From Sphingomonadales bacterium (GTDB lineage Bacteria > Pseudomonadota > Alphaproteobacteria > Sphingomonadales > Sphingomonadaceae): a stretch of DNA of 55,614 nt. The stretch covers positions 1 to 55,614 of the forward strand of contig JANYGX010000021.1 of the NCBI GenBank assembly GCA_025362295.1, written 5' to 3'. Below the pieces are notes generated by a model. The model was given only the letters and a program-made list of their open reading frames with translations, had not been told where the DNA came from and did no database searches. Numbering within the stretch: position 1 is the first letter of the stretch; each line of letters opens with the position of its first letter. A program made the position numbers and the translations under genes. Positions 16,736 through 25,743 of the stretch are shown in pieces.

Positions 16736-16928
16736 GTTTGAAACCCTGTAAGTTATTTTGAATGTGTTGAATTAGAAACTGTTTGTAGAAGCAGAGTCAC
16801 ATAACTGTCAAAAAGAAAAACGCCTTAAATTGGCAGAATTCTAGGAAAATTTTAAGTTTCTCAGCAAAAATACTTAAAAACAGGGGGCAACACGCCATAT
16901 GCTCTCCCCTTAGTTATCTGCATGGCTT

Positions 16929-19322
16929 TTAATGCGTTATAGAGACTGCTGGCAAATCTACGGCAACTTTTGCTATTATGGCAGGCGTTTCCATCTCTTC
17001 CGTCCATTCTATAGGCACAAGCGGCTTTCTGAGCGCCAAAGACAAAACCTGATCGACAGTGCTGACGGGTATGATGGTTAATCCCTGTTTTACATTAGCT
17101 GGAATTTCAACGAGATCTTTCTCATTTTCAGCCGGAATGAGCACAGTTGTAATGCCGCCACGCAGCGCAGCCAGAAGCTTTTCCTTAAGGCCACCGATAG
17201 GCAGCACACGCCCACGCAGTGTGACCTCGCCAGTCATGGCAACATCCCTGCGCACCGGAATGCCGGTGAGCACGGAAACAATTGATGTCACCATGCCTAT
17301 GCCAGCTGATGGCCCATCCTTGGGTGTGGCACCCTCCGGCACATGCACGTGAATATCGCGCTTCTCAAACACAGTTGGGCGAATGCCAAAAGCGGCACTG
17401 CGTGATTTGACATAAGACAGAGCTGCAGAAATCGATTCTGTCATCACATCACCAAGCTTGCCGGTGGTTTTAATATTGCCTTTGCCCGGCACAATAACCG
17501 ACTCGATGGTGAGCAACTCACCGCCAACCTCTGTCCAGGCAAGCCCAGTCACAGAGCCAATCTGGTCTTCAGCTTCGCTTTCACCAAATTTGAATTTGCG
17601 AACACCGGAAAAATCTGCAAGATTATCAGTCGTAATGGTAACACTGGTTTCCTTGCCCTGTAATATCAGCTTAAGAGATTTGCGCGCCAGTTTTGCAAGC
17701 TCTCTTTCAAGCGAGCGCACACCCGCTTCACGTGTGTAATACCGCACAAGATCATAAAGAGCGGAGTCAACAACGGACCATTCGCCTTTTTTGAAACCGT
17801 GATTTTCATTTACCTTTTTAATCAAATGGCGTTTGGCAATTTCAACCTTTTCGTCTTCAGTGTAGCCAGACAACGTGATGATTTCCATGCGGTCCAGCAA
17901 TGGTTGCGGTAACTTCAAAGAATTTGCCGTGGTCACAAACATGATGTCTGAAAGATCATAATCGACTTCAAGATAATGATCGTTAAACTTGTTATTTTGT
18001 TCAGGGTCGAGAACCTCAAGCAAAGCTGAAGCCGGGTCACCACGAAAATCCTGACCCATTTTGTCGATTTCGTCGAGCAGGAACAGCGGATTTGATGTGC
18101 CGGTCTTTTTCAAGTTTTGGACAATCTTGCCAGGCATCGAACCGATATAGGTGCGGCGGTGCCCACGAATTTCAGCTTCATCGCGCACACCACCAAGTGA
18201 GAAGCGCAAAAATTCGCGACCTGTTGCACGCGCAATCGATTTGCCTAGCGATGTTTTGCCTACACCCGGCGGGCCAACCAGACACAGGATCGGGCCTTTG
18301 AGTTTTTTAGCACGACTTTGCACAGCGAGATACTCAACGATCCGCTCTTTGACTTTTTCTAGTCCGTAATGGTCTTCGTCAAGAATGGTCTCAGCTTCTG
18401 TCAAGCTCTTTTTAACTTTCGATTTTTTACCCCATGGCAACCCCAGCAACCAATCGAGATAATTGCGCACGACGGTGGCTTCCGCAGACATCGGTGACAT
18501 AGTTTTCAGTTTTTTCAGTTCAGCGGTGGCTTTTTCGCGCGCCTCTTTGCTGAGCTTGGTTTTGACAATTTTTTCTTCAAGTTCAGTTGCCTCATCCTTG
18601 GCTTCTTCACCTTCACCGAGTTCGCGTTGAATGGCCTTCATTTGCTCATTCAAATAATATTCGCGCTGGGTTTTTTCCATTTGGCGTTTTACGCGGCTGC
18701 GAATTTTTTTCTCGACCTGTAAAACGCCAATTTCATTTTCCATCGCCGTTAAAATCATTTCCAGGCGTTTATGAATGGAAACTTGCGCCAGCATATCCTG
18801 CTTGTCTGAAATTTTAAGGGCCAGATGAGACGCTATAGTGTCTGCCAGTTTTGATGGATCGGTCGTCGCTGTGACAGTGCCCAGCACTTCAGGCCCTATT
18901 TTTTTATTCAGCTTCACATAATGTTCAAATTGCGCAACGGATGAACGGGTCAATGCCTTAAGCTCGGTTTCATCACCGTGCGTTTCTTCAAGTGGCGAAA
19001 TTGTGGCTTGCAAATAATTATCACTGTTAATCATTTTGACGATAGCGGCGCGTTCGCGACCCTCGACCAAAACTTTTACAGTGCCGTCCGGCAATTTCAG
19101 CAATTGCAAGACGGAGGCCACCGTGCCGATATCATACAGCTCATTCGGTCCGGGATCATCATCAACCGGGTTTTTTTGTGCGACCAGCATAATACGCTTG
19201 TCACCGCGCATCACCTCTTCCAGAGCATGCACAGATTTTTCGCGCCCAACAAACAATGGGACAATCATGTGAGGAAATACCACGATATCGCGCAGTGGAA
19301 GTACCGGGTAAAACTGTTCCAT
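16929..19322 (-). CDS. lon: ATP-dependent protease Lon
   Basis: I start at the ATG at 19322, 8 bp after GGAG, and not at the TTG at 19358 that extends the frame. The 797-residue protein has the LonA substrate-binding N-domain ([15 protein letters not shown]), a coiled coil, AAA+ Walker [10 protein letters not shown] and Walker [12 protein letters not shown], and a Ser-Lys protease domain with the nucleophile near Ser672 in [11 protein letters not shown] and the Lys in LKEKLLAA. It degrades misfolded and regulatory proteins. In some alphaproteobacteria this includes DnaA and CcrM, which fits with gcrA in this window. It follows clpX at 78 bp. Confidence 0.97.
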   Translation of the reverse strand: MEQFYPVLPLRDIVVFPHMIVPLFVGREKSVHALEEVMRGDKRIMLVAQKNPVDDDPGPNELYDIGTVASVLQLLKLPDGTVKVLVEGRERAAIVKMINSDNYLQATISPLEETHGDETELKALTRSSVAQFEHYVKLNKKIGPEVLGTVTATTDPSKLADTIASHLALKISDKQDMLAQVSIHKRLEMILTAMENEIGVLQVEKKIRSRVKRQMEKTQREYYLNEQMKAIQRELGEGEEAKDEATELEEKIVKTKLSKEAREKATAELKKLKTMSPMSAEATVVRNYLDWLLGLPWGKKSKVKKSLTEAETILDEDHYGLEKVKERIVEYLAVQSRAKKLKGPILCLVGPPGVGKTSLGKSIARATGREFLRFSLGGVRDEAEIRGHRRTYIGSMPGKIVQNLKKTGTSNPLFLLDEIDKMGQDFRGDPASALLEVLDPEQNNKFNDHYLEVDYDLSDIMFVTTANSLKLPQPLLDRMEIITLSGYTEDEKVEIAKRHLIKKVNENHGFKKGEWSVVDSALYDLVRYYTREAGVRSLERELAKLARKSLKLILQGKETSVTITTDNLADFSGVRKFKFGESEAEDQIGSVTGLAWTEVGGELLTIESVIVPGKGNIKTTGKLGDVMTESISAALSYVKSRSAAFGIRPTVFEKRDIHVHVPEGATPKDGPSAGIGMVTSIVSVLTGIPVRRDVAMTGEVTLRGRVLPIGGLKEKLLAALRGGITTVLIPAENEKDLVEIPANVKQGLTIIPVSTVDQVLSLALRKPLVPIEWTEEMETPAIIAKVAVDLPAVSITH

Positions 19323-19400
19323 TAAATGTCTCCGTTCGTCTGATATTTTGTCTTGCAAGGCTTATATGGTATTACACATAGCTGGTAACAAGGGGCGCAA

Positions 19401-20666
19401 TCAGGCAGACGTGTTAACGGCCTGATCCTGCTGAACGTGAATACGAAGCGGTTGCTGCTTGCCTTCAACCACCTCTTTACTGACAACAACCTCCTCAACC
19501 GTACCAAGACCTGGCAAATCGAACATCGTGTCCAGCAATATGGCTTCCATAATCGAGCGCAAGCCACGCGCGCCGGTTTTACGTTCAATGGCGCGTTTAG
19601 CAATGCTGACCAGTGCATCGGATTGAAAACCAAGCTTGACACCTTCGAGCTCAAACAAGCGTTGATACTGTTTGACAAGCGCATTCTTGGGTTCAGTCAA
19701 AATTTTGACTAATGCATCCGTATCAAGATCTTCAAGCGTTGCTATCACTGGCAAGCGCCCAATAAACTCTGGAATCAAACCGAACTTCATCAAGTCTTCC
19801 GGCTCGCAATGACGGAGCATTTCACCAGGACGACGCTCTTCCGGAGCAGCCACATGTGCGCCAAAGCCAATCGACTTGCCCTGCAATCGATCGCCAATAA
19901 TTTTATCAAGGCCGGCAAACGCACCACCACAGATGAACAGAATGTTTGTTGTATCAACCTGCAAAAATTCCTGTTGTGGATGCTTGCGACCGCCTTGCGG
20001 CGGAACCGCTGCTGTTGTGCCTTCCATGATCTTCAGGAGAGCCTGTTGTACACCCTCCCCAGACACATCGCGGGTAATCGAGGGATTATCGGCCTTGCGT
20101 GAAATTTTATCAATTTCGTCAATGTAGACAATACCACGTTGTGCCCGCTCGACATTGTAATCTGATGCCTGCAATAATTTGAGAATGATGTTTTCAACAT
20201 CCTCCCCGACATAACCAGCTTCGGTCAGGGTGGTGGCATCCGCCATAGTAAAAGGCACATCGATAATGCGTGCAAGTGTTTGGGCGAGCAAAGTTTTGCC
20301 GCACCCTGTTGGGCCCACCAGCAGTATGTTGGACTTCGCCAATTCCACATCCTGGTTTTTGGTCGCGTGATTAAGACGTTTGTAGTGATTGTGTACAGCA
20401 ACTGACAAGTTGCGTTTGGCATGGCTTTGGCCAATGACGTAATCATCAAGCACTTTACAAATTTCTTTTGGTGTCGGTACGCCATCGCGGGATTTTGTCA
20501 GGTTGGTTTTGGTTTCCTCGCGGATGATATCGTTACAAAGCTCGACACATTCATCACAGACAAACACCGTCGGTCCGGCAATAAGCTTCCTGACCTCATG
20601 CTGGCTCTTGCCGCAAAAAGAGCAATATAATGTGTTTTTGGAATCGGTGGGGCCACTCTTACTCAT
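19401..20666 (-). CDS. clpX: ClpX, ATP-binding unfoldase subunit of ClpXP
   Basis: The 421-residue protein starts with the Zn-binding domain (CSFCGKSQ.., VCDECVELC: four Cys). It then has an AAA+ module with Walker A GPTGCGKT near residue 118, Walker B YIDEIDKI, the sensor [11 protein letters not shown] and the pore-2 region, and a C-terminal small domain (ARGLRSIME). It lacks extra domains and has the family length. It recognises and unfolds tagged proteins and feeds them into ClpP, whose gene lies just upstream on the same strand (184 bp gap, so perhaps its own promoter). Confidence 0.97.
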   Translation of the reverse strand: MSKSGPTDSKNTLYCSFCGKSQHEVRKLIAGPTVFVCDECVELCNDIIREETKTNLTKSRDGVPTPKEICKVLDDYVIGQSHAKRNLSVAVHNHYKRLNHATKNQDVELAKSNILLVGPTGCGKTLLAQTLARIIDVPFTMADATTLTEAGYVGEDVENIILKLLQASDYNVERAQRGIVYIDEIDKISRKADNPSITRDVSGEGVQQALLKIMEGTTAAVPPQGGRKHPQQEFLQVDTTNILFICGGAFAGLDKIIGDRLQGKSIGFGAHVAAPEERRPGEMLRHCEPEDLMKFGLIPEFIGRLPVIATLEDLDTDALVKILTEPKNALVKQYQRLFELEGVKLGFQSDALVSIAKRAIERKTGARGLRSIMEAILLDTMFDLPGLGTVEEVVVSKEVVEGKQQPLRIHVQQDQAVNTSA

Positions 20667-20850
20667 TCAACATTCCTCATCAGTTCCACACTGGCAAAAC
20701 CAGCTTAAATATAATTACCCCATGTTATGCTAATTACCAATCACCAAAAAACAAGCAAGTGGGGCAATTTCAGGGTCAATTTAAGGATATTAGCTCAATG
20801 GTGGTCAAAATCAGCTTAACAAAGAACATTAAATCACAAATATATGTGAC

Positions 20851-21486
20851 TTACGCTTTGGTTTCATCAGCAGAGGCTGGCCGTTTTTCGTAAACCTCAT
20901 CAATAAGCCCCCAGACTTTGGCTTCCTCAGAACTCATGAAATTATCCCGTTCCAGCGCCAAATCAACCGCTTCATAGTCTTGACCGGTATGTTTGGCGTA
21001 AATCTCCTGCAAACGTGTGCGCATTTTCAGAATTTCTTTTGCCTGAATCTGGATGTCCGTCGATTTACCTTGTGCGCCGCCTGAGGGCTGGTGAATCATG
21101 ATGCGACTGTTCGGCAGTGAATAGCGCATACCTTTTTCGCCAGCCGTGAGGAGCAAGGAACCCATCGAGCAAGCCTGGCCAATACACACGGTCGCCATTT
21201 TTGGCCGAATATACTGCATGGTATCATAGATCGCCAAACCGGCTGTCACCACACCACCGGGTGAATTGATATACATGAATATATCTTTTTTAGGGTTTTC
21301 AGCTTCAAGAAACAAAAGCTGGGCACATACCGATGTTGCCATCCCATCCTCGACCTGACCCGTCACAAAAATGATACGCTCACGCAACAATCTTGAATAT
21401 ATATCAAAGGCGCGTTCACCACGATTCGATTGCTCGATAACCGTTGGAACCAGATAATCATTATATTGTGCAACAGCATCCATCAT
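20851..21486 (-). CDS. clpP: ClpP protease catalytic subunit
   Basis: The 211-residue serine peptidase has the full triad: Ser107 in GQACSMGS, His132 in [10 protein letters not shown] and Asp181 in LERDNFMS. The handle and IGL-type docking regions for ClpX are present. The N-terminal peptide [26 protein letters not shown] probably contains a short propeptide cut before the tetradecamer matures. It follows tig (74 bp) and precedes clpX, the standard order. Confidence 0.97.
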   Translation of the reverse strand: MMDAVAQYNDYLVPTVIEQSNRGERAFDIYSRLLRERIIFVTGQVEDGMATSVCAQLLFLEAENPKKDIFMYINSPGGVVTAGLAIYDTMQYIRPKMATVCIGQACSMGSLLLTAGEKGMRYSLPNSRIMIHQPSGGAQGKSTDIQIQAKEILKMRTRLQEIYAKHTGQDYEAVDLALERDNFMSSEEAKVWGLIDEVYEKRPASADETKA

Positions 21487-21559
21487 TTCAGCCTCTTATA
21501 TTAAAGCGTAACAACCGGGGATCCGGCCGCATTCACCACTTACCCTAACATGGTACTGG

Positions 21560-23023
21560 TTAATCCTTTTTGGAAGGGGCTTTCTTTTTTTGCTTCGGGA
21601 CTGCATCCGGTTTATCAGTTGTTCCTGCTTCAGCGGCAGTGTCATCCGTTGCTTTAGCCACTTTGGGTTTCTTTGATTTCTCGGTCTTTTCATCCGTTTT
21701 TACAGCATCGCCTTCATCTTGAATGGCAGCCTCAATCTCTTCACGGGTAACATTCCGATCCGTTATTTTGATTTGACCAAAGATATAATCCACGACTTTT
21801 TCTTCATAGAGCGGGGCTCGAAGCTGTGCGGCAGCCATGGCGTTTTCCGTAAAGAACTTGACCACTTCCTTCTGCTGACCAGGATAACGCATGGCTTCCT
21901 GGCTGATAAGTCGGCTCATTTCCTGATTGGTGATCTGCACATTGTTCTTCTGACCAATCTCTGACAACAAAAGCCCCAAGCGTACGCGGCGGACGGCAAT
22001 GTTGCGGTAATCGTCTTTTTCTTCTTCAAGTTTGGCATTTTCAACGGTGTCATCACCGACTTCCTGCTTCAACTGTGCCCAAATTTGCTCGAATTCTGCT
22101 TCGACCATACCACCAGGAACCGGAAAATCATGCTGAGCCGCCAAAGCGTCCAACAATTTGCGCTTCATATATGTCCGGGACAGACCGTCATGCTCACGCT
22201 CAACCTGGCTTTTCATCAATTCACGCAGTTTATCCAAACCCTCAAGGCCAAAGCCTTGTGCCATTTCATCATTAATTTCAACAGTTTTGGCCGTTTTAAC
22301 CTGTTTGATAACGACGTCAAAAGTGGCTGGTTTGCCCTTGAGTTCAGCGGCCTGATAATCCTCGGGAAAACTCACTTTGATGTGCTTTTCATCTCCGGCT
22401 TTGAGGCCGACCATCTGATCTTCAAACCCTGGTATCAGGCCATTTGAACCGAGTTCAATTTGCATAGCCTCGCCTTTGCCACCATCAAACGGGTTGCCAT
22501 CAATCTTGCCGATATAATCCATCACGACGGCATCACCGGTTTTGGCTTTGTGGTTGGCACCGGCATCTTCCCATGCCTTTTGGGACACGGCCAGCTTGTT
22601 GACAGCGGCATCGACCTCATCATCTGTCACCGGCACGATAAGCTTCTCAATTTCAAGGCCATCAAGACTAAAAGCCGGAATTTCAGGCAAAATCTCAACA
22701 TCCATGCTGAACTCAAGATCAGCATTTTCGGTATATTTGGTAATTTCAATTTTTGGCTGCAACGCAGGGCGCAAGCCATTGTCCGCAAGGATTTTCTGGG
22801 TAGCATCCTGCACCGACGATTCCAGCACTTGCTGGGTCATGGCCGGGCCATGCATTTTTTTAATAAGGTTTTTTGGCACTTTACCGGGGCGAAACCCAGG
22901 CATCCGCACTTGAGGGGCGGCTTTTGTCAGCTCCATATCAAGTTTCTGGGCGAGGTCTTTCGCGGCAACGACAACAGCAAAGCTGCGTTTAAGGCCTTCG
23001 TTGGTGGTCTCGGTAATCTGCAT
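21560..23023 (-). CDS. tig: trigger factor, ribosome-associated chaperone
   Basis: The Met at 23023 (MQITETTNEGLKRSF) is the family start; six extra codons upstream are unlikely. At 487 residues it has the ribosome-binding domain with GFRPGKVP (the loop that docks on L23), a central FKBP-type PPIase domain (KTGDAVVMDYIGKIDG, LGSNGLIPGFEDQMVG), and a helical C-terminal domain. The C-terminus carries an extra 50-residue acidic and lysine-rich tail (KKPKVAKATDD, PKQKKKAPSKKD) not needed for the fold. It catches nascent chains. It starts the tig-clpP-clpX-lon-hup run. Confidence 0.96.
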   Translation of the reverse strand: MQITETTNEGLKRSFAVVVAAKDLAQKLDMELTKAAPQVRMPGFRPGKVPKNLIKKMHGPAMTQQVLESSVQDATQKILADNGLRPALQPKIEITKYTENADLEFSMDVEILPEIPAFSLDGLEIEKLIVPVTDDEVDAAVNKLAVSQKAWEDAGANHKAKTGDAVVMDYIGKIDGNPFDGGKGEAMQIELGSNGLIPGFEDQMVGLKAGDEKHIKVSFPEDYQAAELKGKPATFDVVIKQVKTAKTVEINDEMAQGFGLEGLDKLRELMKSQVEREHDGLSRTYMKRKLLDALAAQHDFPVPGGMVEAEFEQIWAQLKQEVGDDTVENAKLEEEKDDYRNIAVRRVRLGLLLSEIGQKNNVQITNQEMSRLISQEAMRYPGQQKEVVKFFTENAMAAAQLRAPLYEEKVVDYIFGQIKITDRNVTREEIEAAIQDEGDAVKTDEKTEKSKKPKVAKATDDTAAEAGTTDKPDAVPKQKKKAPSKKD

Positions 23024-23061
23024 GTTTGTCTCTCGCTCCAAAAAGTCTTAACTATCGATAT

Positions 23062-23147
23062 TGGTGCGGGCGAAGGGACTCGAACCCCCACATCTCTCGA
23101 TACTGGTACCTAAAACCAGCGCGTCTACCAATTCCGCCACGCCCGCA
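23062..23147 (-). tRNA. tRNA-Leu (TAG)
   Basis: Class II tRNA. The acceptor GCGGGCG pairs with CGCCCGC, anticodon stem CTGGT with ACCAG, loop TTTAGGT giving anticodon TAG, variable arm, T-loop GGTTCGAGTCC, CCA encoded. Confidence 0.94.
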
Positions 23148-23309
23148 CGTTTTTACGATTAGCGTGACCGCTAACCGTGGAAACGGCGTCTATAGCCCCT
23201 GAAAGGGCAATGAAGCAACACATAGCTTCACAATTCATCATTTTGGAGGCGTATTTGTTGATGTACACACCGCACTGGGCTAGAATTAAATCTTATTAAG
23301 GAATGACCA

Positions 23310-23486
23310 ATGACATTATTAAAGTTTGTTTTATCCGCTATCTCGGCCGTAACGCTGGGCAGTTGCACAGCGTCACCTCTTTACACCGGTGAATATCACA
23401 GTGTGAAGCCAGACCTTACTAAATCTGTACCTCGGGATAGCAATGGCGAACCTGTTTTGGACGCTCCAGCGAATCGACCAAACTGA
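23310..23486 (+). CDS. 58-residue lipoprotein of unknown function
   Basis: A short gene between two tRNA genes. The ATG at 23310 follows AAGGAA at a good distance. The product MTLLKFVLSAISAVTLGSC has a basic start, a hydrophobic core and a lipobox LGSC. Cleavage before Cys19 leaves a 40-residue mature lipoprotein (TASPLYTGEYHSVKPD then VPRDSNGEPVLDAP). The second residue after Cys is Ala, so an outer-membrane location is likely. The signal and RBS argue that it is real. It is unlike any family I can name. Confidence 0.6.
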   Translation: MTLLKFVLSAISAVTLGSCTASPLYTGEYHSVKPDLTKSVPRDSNGEPVLDAPANRPN

Positions 23487-23507
23487 TTGAGACACACCAA
23501 AGGTGCT

Positions 23508-23585
23508 TGGGGCGGATGACGGGGATTGAACCCGCAACCTCTGGTACCACAAACCAGCGCTCTAACCAATTGAGCTACAACCGCC
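23508..23585 (-). tRNA. tRNA-His (GTG)
   Basis: The extra G at position -1 pairs with C73, as expected for tRNA-His. Anticodon stem CTGGT/ACCAG with loop TTGTGGT gives GTG. T-loop GGTTCAATCC, CCA encoded. One T-T mismatch is seen in the acceptor stem. Confidence 0.92.
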
Positions 23586-23956
23586 ATAAAGCAAGATATC
23601 TTGATACGACGAGGCACCCCGACAGTCAAGCGACAGCTTTAAATCCTGATCCATTGACTATGGCTCGACGGCATTAAATGTGGCTGTATGAGCTCATGTA
23701 TTTTTTGCTTTGTTTGAATGCAACATGAACAACTATAGTGCTAACAAGCAATATCAAAAATTTATTTGATTAATATGATGTTGACGTAAAAATATAACCA
23801 AACGCAGGCGAATTAAGTGTTGCAATTCAACTGAAACTGATCAAAATTTTCAGTGTGGCTAAACACCACAAAACGTAAAAACAATAAAAAACTTATTTGT
23901 GACGGGCTCTCACTTCTGGTTGCATGCCAGAATTTCAACCCAATTAAGGAATCACT
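23586..23956. other. intergenic leader of the sedolisin gene
   Basis: AT-rich, no credible coding frame. It presumably contains the promoter of the downstream protease gene; I could not fix one. An AAGGAA ribosome site lies just before the ATG at 23957. Confidence 0.4.
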
Positions 23957-25549
23957 ATGACTCTCTTACCTAAATTTCAGAAAAAAACATTGTCTTCATC
24001 GCTTACATTGGCTTTGCTTTTTGTGTCTGCAACGGCAACCGCTTCTACAAAATCGCCCATGATAAACTCTATTGCTGCATTTTCACCTGATATTACAGTG
24101 CTTGGCGAAGCATCGCCGCAGTCCGTTGTTCATTTTCAAGTGGCTTTGCCATTACGTGACTATGATGGCCTCGCAAAAAGCAATGCTTCCGGTAAAATTC
24201 TCACCAGCAAAGATCTGGCTGACAGGCATTTACCAACCCAGAAAGACTACGATACTGTGCTCAATTGGCTAACCAAACAGGGCATGAAAATTGATGCCAC
24301 AACATCCAGCCGCATGACAATAGGTGCCAGTGCAACAACTGCAGAAATATCACGCGCCATGGGTGTGCACTTCTCAAAAGTAAAATCTGAGGGCCGCGAG
24401 TTTGCATCGGCTGACAGTGCGCCTGCTGTGCCTGCTGAAATCGCCTCTCTCATTAAAGGTATCAATGGCCTGCAGCCTCACCTGCATGCGCATGCCATGA
24501 TGGCCAAACCACAAGGCGCAACAACTGTGCCGTATTATCCGATTGCCTTTATCAATGCCTATGGTGCTAACGGCCTTGGCAATGCCGGTGCTGGTGCAAC
24601 CACTGCCGTTGTGATTGATACTTTCCCGTTAAAATCTGACCTAACCCAATTTTGGGCAACAACAGCCACACCGCAGACACTCAGCAACATAAGTTTTATT
24701 CAAACCGTGCCTGGCACCTTGGCTGCCCCGTCTGGCGAAGAATCAATCGATGTGGAAACGGCAAGCTCTGTTGCACCGAGCAGCAAAGTGCGTGTTTATG
24801 CATCACTTGATCTCAGCTTTACCAATCTCGACACAGCCTATCAACGCATCATCAGCGATCTGCAGAATGGTGTGAAGATTACGCAGGTATCGATCAGCCT
24901 GGGGTTGTGTGAAACGCAGGTTCCGACGAATGAAATTTCTACCGATGATGGTTTTTTTGCTGTGATGTCCTCATTGGGAGCCAGTGTGTTTGTCTCATCG
25001 GGTGATAGTGGTTCGCGTGAATGTGGAGGCCGTACGAACACCACATCCTTCTTTGCAACCAGCCCGAATGTCACAGCTGTTGGTGGCACGCGCCTGCTGG
25101 TTACATCAACAGGCGCGATACGCAGTGAAGTAGCGTGGACTGGCAGTGGCGGTGGGCTGAGCACATTGTTTGCCCGGCCATCCTACCAACCAGCATCTTT
25201 AGGTTTTACCAAGCGCGCCATACCGGATTTTTCGGCTGAGGCTGATCCAAACACGGGCGCTTATATTTTGGTAAACGGCCAGGTGACGCAGTATGGTGGC
25301 ACATCTCTGGCAGCGCCTATTGTTGCAGGGTTGGTCGCACGGATTAATTCTGCACGCCTTGCTGCCGGTAAAACCCCGCTGGGTTTGATGAATAGCCGCA
25401 TTTATTCACTCATTGGCACAGGTAATTTCCGCGACATTACAAGTGGCAGCAATGGTGGCTACAGCGCTGTTACAGGTTATGACCGAGTAACCGGCATCGG
25501 CACACCTAAACTTGGCACGCTGCTACCAACTCTGGTCGCTCAACCGTAA
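23957..25549 (+). CDS. secreted serine-carboxyl peptidase, sedolisin/kumamolisin family (S53)
   Basis: The 530-residue precursor begins with a Sec signal (SLTLALLFVSATATAS). It has a pro-kumamolisin activation domain to about residue 185, with FQVALPLRD and an HFSKVKSEGREF segment, then a subtilisin-fold catalytic domain. The triad residues are present: Glu261 and Asp265 in GEESIDVE, the oxyanion Asp350 in SSGDSG, and Ser450 in YGGTSLAAP. The Ca site is DITSGSNGGYSAVTGYDRVTG near 493-509. These enzymes act at acid pH outside the cell. It has its own leader and terminator, so it is a single-gene unit. Sedolisins are patchy in alphaproteobacteria and often acquired. Confidence 0.93.
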   Translation: MTLLPKFQKKTLSSSLTLALLFVSATATASTKSPMINSIAAFSPDITVLGEASPQSVVHFQVALPLRDYDGLAKSNASGKILTSKDLADRHLPTQKDYDTVLNWLTKQGMKIDATTSSRMTIGASATTAEISRAMGVHFSKVKSEGREFASADSAPAVPAEIASLIKGINGLQPHLHAHAMMAKPQGATTVPYYPIAFINAYGANGLGNAGAGATTAVVIDTFPLKSDLTQFWATTATPQTLSNISFIQTVPGTLAAPSGEESIDVETASSVAPSSKVRVYASLDLSFTNLDTAYQRIISDLQNGVKITQVSISLGLCETQVPTNEISTDDGFFAVMSSLGASVFVSSGDSGSRECGGRTNTTSFFATSPNVTAVGGTRLLVTSTGAIRSEVAWTGSGGGLSTLFARPSYQPASLGFTKRAIPDFSAEADPNTGAYILVNGQVTQYGGTSLAAPIVAGLVARINSARLAAGKTPLGLMNSRIYSLIGTGNFRDITSGSNGGYSAVTGYDRVTGIGTPKLGTLLPTLVAQP

Positions 25550-25571
25550 TCGCCTGTAGTTCTACATGTTT

Positions 25572-25606
25572 AGGGTCGTTGCAAAATATTTTGCAACGAC
25601 CCTTTT
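25572..25606 (+). terminator. intrinsic terminator after the sedolisin gene
   Basis: A perfect inverted repeat GGGTCGTTGCAAAA and TTTTGCAACGACCC with a short A/T centre, followed by TTTT. It could act on both strands because the arms end in A and T runs. Confidence 0.9.
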
Positions 25607-25630
25607 ACACAATGATATTTTAACAGTGAC

Positions 25631-25663
25631 TCTTCTTCCCCGCCTCTTGAGCGGGGAAGAAGA
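25631..25663. repeat. strong GC-rich hairpin between convergent genes
   Basis: TCTTCTTCCCCGC (25631-25643) pairs with GCGGGGAAGAAGA (25651-25663) around CTCTTGA. There is no long T run on the minus side, but position suggests a terminator for the exporter operon reading toward it. The inner 15 bp recur at 13786-13800. Confidence 0.6.
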
Positions 25664-25743
25664 GCATAGGCGGTTTTCAAGGGCTTTTAATATTACTCGT
25701 TTTTTGCTGATCGTTTACATGCAAAAGTTCAAATTTGGTCGTT

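Noticed and set aside
22085-22447. Plus-strand frames over tig, and similar frames over lon, gyrB, lepA and ffh
   Set aside because: They are opposite-strand shadows of well-identified housekeeping genes.
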